Assembly (NCBI GenBank): GCA_029010655.1
Contig: JAQXKW010000214.1
Coordinates: forward strand, 1 to 12,864
Length of the DNA stretch: 12,864 bases
DNA from: Clostridia bacterium
GTDB taxonomy: Bacteria; Bacillota; Clostridia; Oscillospirales; CAG-272
Direction of reading: 5' to 3'
Part shown: in pieces, positions 6,536-12,365 of the stretch
How the letters are laid out: the number at the start of each line of letters is the position of its first letter
How positions within the stretch are numbered: position 1 is the first letter of the stretch
Translations under genes and position numbers: made by a program
The notes under the pieces: model-generated
Told to the model about the DNA's origin: nothing
The model's database searches: none
What the model saw: the letters and a program-made list of their open reading frames with translations, nothing else

Positions 6536-7738
6536 ATGAAAGTTCTCGTAGTAAACGCAGGCAGTTCTTCGCTGAAGTATCAGCTTTTCGACACCGTCGA
6601 AAACACGGTTCTTGCAAAAGGAATCTGTGAAAGAATTAAAATCGACGGTCGTATCGAGCATAAGCTGCCCGACGGTACCAAAATCAAAAAGGAAATCCCC
6701 ATGCCCGACCATGCGGTTGCAACTCAGATAGTTATTGACTATCTTACCGACCCTCAGTACGGCTGTATTAAGGACATGAGCGAAATCGAGGCGGTAGGTC
6801 ACAGAGTTGTCCACGGCGGAACCTACTTTACAAAGTCCACTCTCGTTACGGACGATGTAGTTGAAAAGCTCCGCAAGTGCGTGGATTTTGCTCCTCTGCA
6901 CACCCCTGCGCACATTATGGGTATCGAAGGCTGTACAAAGGCTATGCCCGGCGTTCCTCAGGTTATCGTTATTGACACCGCATTCCATCAGACAATGCCC
7001 CCTCAGGCATACACATATGCCATTCCCTACGAAATGTCAAAGGAATATGAAATCCGCCGCTACGGCGCGCACGGCACAAGCCACAGATTTGTTGCAGCCG
7101 AAATGTGCAAAATTCTCGGCAGAACGGAAAATACAACAATCGTTACCTGCCACATCGGAAACGGTTCCTCCATTTCCGCAGTAAAGGACGGCGTTTGTAT
7201 TGACACTTCAATGGGTATGACCCCTCTTGCAGGAGTTATGATGGGTACACGCTGCGGAGATATTGACCCTGCCGTTGTCACCTATATTATGAAAAAGACC
7301 GGCATGTCCCCCGACGAAATGAGCGATTTCATGAACAACAAGTGCGGTTTCTTGGGAGTGTCCGGAATTTCCTCCGACAGCCGTGACATTGAAGCCGCAA
7401 TTCTTGAAAACAACGAAAGAGCATATCTTACCGCTACTACCCTTGCATATCAGGTTAAGAAATACATCGGCTCCTATGCCGCAGCCATGAACGGTCTCGA
7501 CGCAGTAGTATTTACCGCAGGCATGGGCGAAAACAACCCCGAGCTTCGCGAAAGAGCCTGCACAGACATGGAATTCCTGGGCATAAAGATTAACAAAGAG
7601 GTCAACGCCGCGGCTCACCACCAGCCCAACATTGTTGAGCTTTCCACCCCTGATTCAAAGGTCAAGGTATACCTTATCCCCACCAACGAGGAACTGATGA
7701 TTGCAAGAGACACGGAAGCAATCGTAACAAACAAGTAA
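6536..7738 (+). CDS. ackA: Acetate kinase
   Basis: 400 residues, the usual length. Catalyses acetyl phosphate + ADP to acetate + ATP, the energy-yielding step of acetate fermentation, in the cytoplasm. Signatures of the acetokinase (ASKHA) fold: VNAGSSSLKYQLFD at the N-terminus with N7, GHRVVHGG (88-95, with the substrate-contacting Arg), DTAFHQTMP with the catalytic Asp, YGAHGTSHRFV, the phosphate motif CHIGNGSSI, MGTRCGDIDP and TAGMGENNPE. The ATG at 6536 is chosen because the protein then begins MKVLVVNAGSSS as in relatives and AAGGGA lies 5 bases upstream. Upstream in-frame sequence from 6479 is not conserved-looking and would start with TTG. There is no pta gene beside it. A terminator follows directly. 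Confidence 0.98.
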   Translation: MKVLVVNAGSSSLKYQLFDTVENTVLAKGICERIKIDGRIEHKLPDGTKIKKEIPMPDHAVATQIVIDYLTDPQYGCIKDMSEIEAVGHRVVHGGTYFTKSTLVTDDVVEKLRKCVDFAPLHTPAHIMGIEGCTKAMPGVPQVIVIDTAFHQTMPPQAYTYAIPYEMSKEYEIRRYGAHGTSHRFVAAEMCKILGRTENTTIVTCHIGNGSSISAVKDGVCIDTSMGMTPLAGVMMGTRCGDIDPAVVTYIMKKTGMSPDEMSDFMNNKCGFLGVSGISSDSRDIEAAILENNERAYLTATTLAYQVKKYIGSYAAAMNGLDAVVFTAGMGENNPELRERACTDMEFLGIKINKEVNAAAHHQPNIVELSTPDSKVKVYLIPTNEELMIARDTEAIVTNK

Positions 7739-7751
7739 TTTCAGCTTTACG

Positions 7752-7781
7752 AGCCCTGCCCGTTTTGCGGCAGGGCTTTTT
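7752..7781 (+). terminator. Intrinsic terminator of ackA
   Basis: Perfect 9-bp stem AGCCCTGCC / GGCAGGGCT with an 8-base loop, followed by a run of T, starting 13 bases after the ackA stop. Confidence 0.93.
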
Positions 7782-7801
7782 ATCGGAATTTATTATGCAT
7801 T

Positions 7802-7833
7802 TTTTACAAAAGATTTAACAATCGTTTGTAAAA
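7802..7833. repeat. Inverted repeat upstream of the heptose operon promoter
   Basis: Perfect 9-bp arms TTTTACAAA (7802-7810) and TTTGTAAAA (7825-7833) separated by 14 bases, ending just before the -35 box. A second, imperfect palindrome ACAATCGTTTGT (7818-7829) overlaps the right arm. Could be a regulator site; AT-rich arms make chance occurrence possible. Confidence 0.3.
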
Positions 7834-7836
7834 TCA

Positions 7837-7865
7837 TTGACAAGTCGGAAACTTTATTGTAATAT
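7837..7865 (+). promoter_or_regulatory. Promoter of the heptose/sugar-transferase operon
   Basis: Exact TTGACA (7837-7842), a 17-base spacer, then TAATAT (7860-7865, four of six consensus bases). Start near 7872 leaves a leader of about 26 bases to the ATG at 7898. It is the only promoter I see before the six plus-strand genes. Confidence 0.65.
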
Positions 7866-7897
7866 TATAACGACTGTTTGTGCGTAAAGGAAGTAAC

Positions 7898-8584
7898 ATG
7901 AAACAAGCCTTTGATAATATACCGATAAATGAAATAGTAACTAAAGAGCACCTTGAATACGATAAACCCTCAAGTCTTTATCTGTTTTTCAAGCGGCTTT
8001 TCGATATTGTTTTTTCGATTGTTTCAATAATACTGCTTTCGCCGATTTTTCTGTTTGTTGCTATTGCCGTTAAATTAGAGGACGGCGGTCCCGTAATATA
8101 TAACCGCATGTGTGTACGTCCTGACGGAACGACCTTCAAAATGTATAAGTTCCGCAGTATGAAGCCTGATGCGGACTGCTTTGATAAATGGCTCTCACCC
8201 GATGAAATCGAACAACACCGCAAAGAAGCGAAAATCGAGGACGACCCACGTGTTACAAAATGCGGAAGCTTTTTAAGAAAGCTGAGTATTGATGAATTGC
8301 CTCAGCTTTTCTGCATTCTTCAGGGAACCATGAGCTTTGTGGGACCCAGACCCATTACCGAGGAGGAAACCGTTCACTACGGTGATAAGCTGCCTATGCT
8401 TTTGGAAGCCACCCCCGGTCTTACGGGTAACTGGCAGGTCAACGGAAGAAGCAACTGCTCCTATGAAAGCGGGCAAAGACAGGGGCTTGAGCTCTATTAT
8501 GTTGCCAACAGGTGCATGTCTCTTGATTTGAAAATTTTATTAAAAACAGTAAAGGTCGTCTTTTCAATGGAAGGTGCAAGGTAA
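7898..8584 (+). CDS. Undecaprenyl-phosphate sugar-1-phosphate transferase (bacterial sugar transferase family)
   Basis: 228-residue monotopic phosphoglycosyl transferase of the bacterial sugar transferase (WcaJ/RfbP catalytic domain) type. It moves a sugar-1-phosphate from a nucleotide sugar to undecaprenyl phosphate at the inner face of the membrane, starting glycan repeat-unit assembly. The order is a short cytosolic leader, one hydrophobic re-entrant helix at about 37-57 after FKRLFDI, the MYKFRSM motif (82-88), EDDPRVTKCGSFLRK with the catalytic Asp-Glu region SIDELPQLF (130-138), SFVGPRP (146-152), and PGLTGNWQVNGRS (173-185). The multi-span N-terminal part of long WcaJ proteins is absent, as in the minimal functional form. 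The ATG at 7898 has AAGGA 6 bases upstream; an in-frame GTG at 7880 would lack a site. Its stop overlaps the next start (TAATG). The sugar transferred cannot be told from sequence. Confidence 0.92.
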   Translation: MKQAFDNIPINEIVTKEHLEYDKPSSLYLFFKRLFDIVFSIVSIILLSPIFLFVAIAVKLEDGGPVIYNRMCVRPDGTTFKMYKFRSMKPDADCFDKWLSPDEIEQHRKEAKIEDDPRVTKCGSFLRKLSIDELPQLFCILQGTMSFVGPRPITEEETVHYGDKLPMLLEATPGLTGNWQVNGRSNCSYESGQRQGLELYYVANRCMSLDLKILLKTVKVVFSMEGAR

Positions 8585-9327
8585 TGAAGGCATTTTTGCT
8601 TGCCGCAGGATACGGCACCCGTCTGCGACCTTTAACCGATACTATCCCAAAATGTCTCGTTCCTGTCTGCGGAAAGCCTCTTTTGGCGCACTGGTTTGAG
8701 CTTTTGGAGTATCACGGTGTAACAGATGTTTATGTGAACACACACTATCTCGCCGAAAAGGTCCGTGATTTTATAAGCTTGCACAACAGCAAGAATTGCG
8801 GAATTACGGCGCATGAAATGTACGAAGAAAAGCTTTTGGGCAGCGGCGGAACCGTAAAATCCGGCAGGAATTATGTAGGTGACGACGATTTTCTCATATG
8901 CTATGCGGATAATCTTACCAACATGGATCTTTCTGCTCTGATTAAAAAGCACAAGGAATCAAAGCCGGTTCTGACTATGGCTTTGTTCCGTACAAACAAG
9001 CCTGAAATGTGCGGCATTGCCACGCTTTCCGGCGAAATTATTGCGGATTTTACGGAAAAACCGAAAAATCCTGCGTCAAATCTTGCAAATGCCGGAATAT
9101 ATGTTGCCTCAAAGGAGCTTTTCGATTACCTGCCCGATAAAGAGGATATAGATTTCGGATATGATGTTCTCCCCGCTCTCTGCGGGAAAATGATAGGTGT
9201 GGAACAAGACTCATACCTAATAGATATAGGTACACCGGATAATTATAAATCCGCACAGGAGGACTGGAAAAAATATGATAATTACAAGAACTCCCCTGAG
9301 AGTAAGCTTTGCAGGCGGCGGAACTGA
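8584..9327 (+). CDS. hddC: Sugar-1-phosphate nucleotidyltransferase, probably D-glycero-alpha-D-manno-heptose-1-phosphate guanylyltransferase
   Basis: 247-residue nucleotidyltransferase of the RmlA/GT-A-like fold. The signature GYGTRLRPLT (from residue 9) with KCLVPV binds the nucleotide phosphate, LGSGGTV follows, YADNLTNMDL carries the metal-binding Asp, and YLIDIGTPDNY is the usual C-terminal end. The motifs alone do not fix the sugar or the base. The assignment as HddC, which makes GDP-heptose from heptose-1-phosphate and GTP, rests on the three neighbours hddA, gmhB and gmhA, which supply that substrate. It starts on the last base of the transferase stop (TAATG). Its last 17 codons overlap the start of hddA; the tail from about KKYDNYKN onward looks like read-through rather than conserved fold. 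Alternative: a UTP- or CTP-using enzyme for another sugar. Confidence 0.82.
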   Translation: MKAFLLAAGYGTRLRPLTDTIPKCLVPVCGKPLLAHWFELLEYHGVTDVYVNTHYLAEKVRDFISLHNSKNCGITAHEMYEEKLLGSGGTVKSGRNYVGDDDFLICYADNLTNMDLSALIKKHKESKPVLTMALFRTNKPEMCGIATLSGEIIADFTEKPKNPASNLANAGIYVASKELFDYLPDKEDIDFGYDVLPALCGKMIGVEQDSYLIDIGTPDNYKSAQEDWKKYDNYKNSPESKLCRRRN

Positions 9328-10261
9328 TATTTGCGACTGTTACAAAACAAACGGCGGAGCCGTTGTAAGCGCCGCCGTTAACAAATATATTTACATTACC
9401 GTCAATAAAAAATTTGATAATAACATAAGAGTAAGCTATTCAAAAATTGAAGTCGTACCTACCGTTGAAGAGCTTCGTCACGATATTGTGCGCGAATGTC
9501 TCAAGCTTGCAGGAATTACGGGAGGAATTGAAATTACTTCAATTTCCGATATTCCCTCAGGTACCGGTCTTGGCACCTCCAGTGCTTTTACCGTGGGAGT
9601 TCTTAACGCGCTGTTTTATTACACCGGTCAGAGCCTTACGCCGAAACAGCTTTCCGAGCTTGCCTGTAAGGTGGAAATAGATATACTGGGACATCCTATC
9701 GGCAAGCAGGACCAGTATGCGTCGGCTTACGGCGGACTGAATTATTTTGAATTTAATCCCGACGACACGGTTGAAAGGAGAAAAATATCTCTTTCCGATA
9801 CAGATGTTAAAAAACTGGAAAACAGTCTTATGCTTTTCTATACGGGGATTAAAAGAAGTGCCGACGAGGTTCTTATTGAGCAAAAGCATAATACCCCGGC
9901 AAAGCTTGACTCTCTGCGTTGCATGAAATCACTTGCAGATGAAATGTATACGGAGCTTTCCGAAAAGGGGCTGACACCTTTTTTCGGAAAAGCAATAAGC
10001 CTTGGCTGGGAGAAAAAAAGAGAGCTTGCAAGCTCAATTACAAGCTCTGAGATAGACGAAAAATATGTGGCCGGAATGAACGCCGGAGCCGCCGGAGGAA
10101 AGCTCCTTGGTGCAGGCGGCGGCGGTTTTCTGCTGTTTTACTGCGACGGGCAGTATCAGGAGCAGGTCAGACGTGCCGTTAATTTGCCTCAGACTCCTTT
10201 CAGAATAGAAACTCTCGGCTCAACCGTTGTTTTTGCTGATAATGACCACCGTATTTCTTGA
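9275..10261 (+). CDS. hddA: D-glycero-alpha-D-manno-heptose 7-phosphate kinase (GHMP family)
   Basis: 328-residue GHMP-superfamily kinase that phosphorylates D-glycero-D-manno-heptose 7-phosphate at O1 to the alpha 1,7-bisphosphate. The N-terminus IITRTPLRVSFAGGGTD is the typical HddA opening, DIPSGTGLGTSSAF (92-105) is the ATP-phosphate loop, and GAAGGKLLGAGGGGF is the C-terminal glycine motif. HPIGKQDQYASAYGG in the middle is also characteristic of this sugar-kinase branch. The ATG lies inside hddC, 53 bases before its stop. An AGGAGG site sits 12 bases upstream, slightly far but strong. The conserved N-terminus rules out a later start. The neighbours GmhB and HddC act on its product. This is the enzyme that distinguishes the GDP-heptose route from the ADP-heptose (HldE) route. 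Confidence 0.9.
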   Translation: MIITRTPLRVSFAGGGTDICDCYKTNGGAVVSAAVNKYIYITVNKKFDNNIRVSYSKIEVVPTVEELRHDIVRECLKLAGITGGIEITSISDIPSGTGLGTSSAFTVGVLNALFYYTGQSLTPKQLSELACKVEIDILGHPIGKQDQYASAYGGLNYFEFNPDDTVERRKISLSDTDVKKLENSLMLFYTGIKRSADEVLIEQKHNTPAKLDSLRCMKSLADEMYTELSEKGLTPFFGKAISLGWEKKRELASSITSSEIDEKYVAGMNAGAAGGKLLGAGGGGFLLFYCDGQYQEQVRRAVNLPQTPFRIETLGSTVVFADNDHRIS

Positions 10262-10769
10262 CAGAGACGGGGTAATTAACCGCAACGCAAAACCGCATGA
10301 GTATATATCTTCTCCCGAAAAATTCATTATGCTGCCGGGTGCGGCAGAAGGGGTTGCCCTGCTGAACAAGGCGGGCTTTCAGGTTTTCCTTGCTACAAAT
10401 CAGCGCGGTATTGCCAGAGGGATTATTAGCGTTTCTGACCTTGACCGTATTCATTCTTATATGAAATCTCTTTTGGCAAAGGAAGGCGCACATTTAGACG
10501 GTATTTATTACTGCCCCCACAACGAAAACCAATGCGACTGCCGAAAGCCCGGAACGGGTATGCTAGAAAAAGCCGCCCGGGACTTCAAAGTAGACAGAAA
10601 TCACTGCTGGATGGTGGGAGATAAGAAAAGCGATGTGCTGTGCGGCAAAAGCTTCGGCGCAAAAACGGTTCTCATAGGTAATGAAAATGAATTCGGCGCA
10701 GATTATCTTTGCCGAAATCTGAAATCCGCCGCCGAATTAATATGCAAACTTGAAGAAAAGGAACTTTAA
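10242..10769 (+). CDS. gmhB: D-glycero-D-manno-heptose 1,7-bisphosphate 7-phosphatase
   Basis: 175-residue HAD-IIIA phosphatase that removes the 7-phosphate from the heptose bisphosphate. Motif I VFLDRDGVIN gives the nucleophile D7 and acid D9, followed by ATNQRG (motif II, T52 region). CPHNENQCDCRKP supplies the zinc set C91, H93, C98 and C100, and MVGDKKSDV is motif IV. The loop between the His and the Cys pair is only four residues, shorter than the E. coli loop of about 12 and closer to the HisB histidinol-phosphatase type. Context, not this loop, decides for heptose. The ATG at 10242 lies within hddA (20-base overlap) and has no clear ribosome site, so coupling to hddA translation is likely. 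An upstream in-frame TTG (10227) is less likely because the protein would gain non-family residues. Confidence 0.88.
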   Translation: MTTVFLDRDGVINRNAKPHEYISSPEKFIMLPGAAEGVALLNKAGFQVFLATNQRGIARGIISVSDLDRIHSYMKSLLAKEGAHLDGIYYCPHNENQCDCRKPGTGMLEKAARDFKVDRNHCWMVGDKKSDVLCGKSFGAKTVLIGNENEFGADYLCRNLKSAAELICKLEEKEL

Positions 10770-10773
10770 TTAG

Positions 10774-11745
10774 ATGAAAGTGCTGATAACCGGCGGCGCC
10801 GGATATATCGGAAGTCATACAAACAGGCTTTTCAGAGAAAAAGGCGTTGAAACCGTCATTCTTGACGATTTGTCCGACGGGCACAGAGAATCTGTTATAG
10901 ATTCAAAGCTGGTTGTGGGCAGCTTCGGAGACTCAGAGCTTCTTGACAGGCTTATGACAGAGGAAAAATTCGACGGAGTTATCCATTTTGCCGCCTTTGC
11001 AAGCGTACCCGATTCGGTGGTGCGCCCTTCAAGATACTATCATAATAACGTTACCAATATGATTTGCCTGCTTGACGCATGTGTCAGGCATAATATTAAG
11101 TATTTCGTATTTTCTTCCTCGGCTTCCACCTTCGGAGACCCTGTGACGATTCCCATGGACGAAAGCCACCCTCAAAAGCCCATTAATGCTTACGGTATGA
11201 CGAAGCTTATCGGCGAGAAAATGCTTGCTGATTACGAGCGGGCATACGGGCTGAGATACTGCGCTTTCAGATATTTCTGTGCCGCAGGAGATTCGGAGGA
11301 TTCGCTTATAGGAGAGGCTCATAATCCCGAAACGCACCTTATTCCCTCTATGGTAAAGGCCGCGCTTAACGGCAAGCCATTAAAGGTTTTCGGTACGGAC
11401 TACCCTACCCGTGACGGTAGCTGTATAAGAGATTTTATTCACGTTTTAGACCTTGCGGAGGCTCATTATCTGGGTCTTAAATATATAATGGAAAATGACA
11501 CGTCCGACTGCTTTAATCTGGGAAGCAACACGGGCTTTACTGTGCTTGAAATGATAAAAGCACTTGAAGAGGTTTCCGGTCTAAAGGTTCCCTTTGAACC
11601 GGACGGCAGACGTGACGGAGACCCTGCGTCCCTTGTAGCCTCCAACGAAAAAGCGGCAAGGCTCCTGAACTGGACGCCTAAGCACAGCGACATTCACAAA
11701 ATACTGACAGATGCGTTAAATTGGGAAAATAACAGGAGATATTGA
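10774..11745 (+). CDS. galE: UDP-glucose 4-epimerase-like extended SDR
   Basis: 323-residue extended SDR very like GalE, which interconverts UDP-glucose and UDP-galactose (or the N-acetyl forms) with bound NAD. GGAGYIGSH (7-15) is the NAD loop, SSSAS (114-118) holds the catalytic Ser, and YGMTK (Y140, K144) is the catalytic pair. RDGSCIRDFIHVLDLAEAH and GRRDGDPASLVASNEKA are typical GalE C-terminal motifs. One unusual spot: the RYFN(x)(x)GA motif, whose Asn contacts the UDP-sugar phosphates in E. coli GalE, reads RYFCAAGD with Cys169. It starts four bases after gmhB, with AAGGA 11 bases upstream. It may supply the sugar used by the transferase at the head of the operon. A role on GDP-heptose is possible but unsupported. 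Confidence 0.88.
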   Translation: MKVLITGGAGYIGSHTNRLFREKGVETVILDDLSDGHRESVIDSKLVVGSFGDSELLDRLMTEEKFDGVIHFAAFASVPDSVVRPSRYYHNNVTNMICLLDACVRHNIKYFVFSSSASTFGDPVTIPMDESHPQKPINAYGMTKLIGEKMLADYERAYGLRYCAFRYFCAAGDSEDSLIGEAHNPETHLIPSMVKAALNGKPLKVFGTDYPTRDGSCIRDFIHVLDLAEAHYLGLKYIMENDTSDCFNLGSNTGFTVLEMIKALEEVSGLKVPFEPDGRRDGDPASLVASNEKAARLLNWTPKHSDIHKILTDALNWENNRRY

Positions 11746-11748
11746 TTT

Positions 11749-12321
11749 ATGGATTATACACACGAAATTAAAGAATATCTCAAACGTGATATTGAAGCCG
11801 TTATGTCCGTTGATACGGAGCAGATAAACGACGCAATTTGTGCGATTACTTCGGCAGGCGACCGGGGCGCTACCGTATGGGTTATGGGAAACGGCGGAAG
11901 CGCCGCAACGGCTTCCCATTTCGTTTGCGATTTTTCAAACGGTGTGTACTATTCTCCCAACGGCAACCGATATAATTTCAGATGCCTTTCCGACAATACC
12001 CCGATTTTTACGGCAATTGCCAACGATCACTCCTACGATGACGTGTTTTTGCGGCAGATAAAGGATTTGCTTCGTCCCGACGATTTGGTTATTGCGATTT
12101 CCGGAAGCGGAAATTCAGAAAATATTATTAAAGCCGCAGAATACGCAAAATCCGTGGGAACGCCTGTTATCGGAGTGACAGGCTATGACGGCGGAAGGCT
12201 GAAAGAGCTTTCGGACTATAAAATGCATGTTCCCGTAAACGACATGCAGATTGCCGAAGACATACATATGATATTTGACCACATGATAATGAAAATTCTC
12301 TGCAACACGGATAAAAGATAA
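11749..12321 (+). CDS. gmhA: D-sedoheptulose-7-phosphate isomerase (SIS domain)
   Basis: 190-residue single SIS-domain protein that converts sedoheptulose 7-phosphate into D-glycero-D-manno-heptose 7-phosphate, the first step of the heptose route. MGNGGSAATASHF (46-58) and ISGSGNSENIIKA are the phosphate-binding Ser/Gly loops, VTGYDGG is family-typical, and EDIHMIFDHMIM closes the site. At the positions that bind zinc in proteobacterial GmhA (His, Glu, Gln, His), this protein has H57, D61, E170 and H178. I recall the same Asp and Glu-Asp pattern from the GmhA branch found with HddA, so I read it as a subfamily trait. It follows galE by three bases with an AGGAGA site. Being last in the operon although it acts first is no obstacle. 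DiaA-like function is an unlikely alternative given the neighbours. Confidence 0.9.
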   Translation: MDYTHEIKEYLKRDIEAVMSVDTEQINDAICAITSAGDRGATVWVMGNGGSAATASHFVCDFSNGVYYSPNGNRYNFRCLSDNTPIFTAIANDHSYDDVFLRQIKDLLRPDDLVIAISGSGNSENIIKAAEYAKSVGTPVIGVTGYDGGRLKELSDYKMHVPVNDMQIAEDIHMIFDHMIMKILCNTDKR

Positions 12322-12365
12322 AGGGAGCGCCGCAGGTGTGAAAACACCGGCGGCGTCCCTTTTTT
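12322..12365 (+). terminator. Intrinsic terminator between gmhA and rqcH, probably bidirectional
   Basis: Long hairpin: AGGGA-G-CGCCGC pairs with GCGGCG-TCCCT (one bulged G), with an inner GGTG/CACC extension and an AAAA-containing loop, then six T. It begins one base after the gmhA stop and its T run overlaps the rqcH stop. Read on the minus strand, the same hairpin is followed by a T-rich run, so it can serve both convergent genes. Confidence 0.88.

Noticed and set aside
6503..6988. Minus-strand open frame of 161 codons opposite the 5' half of ackA.
   Set aside because: Antisense shadow of a highly conserved gene, and it would overrun the divergent promoter region.
7739..7897. Possible small RNA or riboswitch between ackA and the sugar transferase.
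   Set aside because: Apart from the terminator, the inverted repeat and the promoter I see no multi-stem structure; the leader after the promoter is only about 26 bases.
10672..11337. Minus-strand open frames opposite galE and the end of gmhB.
   Set aside because: No motifs, no ribosome sites; shadows of GalE coding sequence.
8584..12321. Reading the heptose cluster as the ADP-L-glycero-D-manno-heptose (LPS) pathway.
   Set aside because: No HldE-type ribokinase/adenylyltransferase fusion and no HldD epimerase; the kinase is the GHMP-type HddA and the epimerase is GalE-like.
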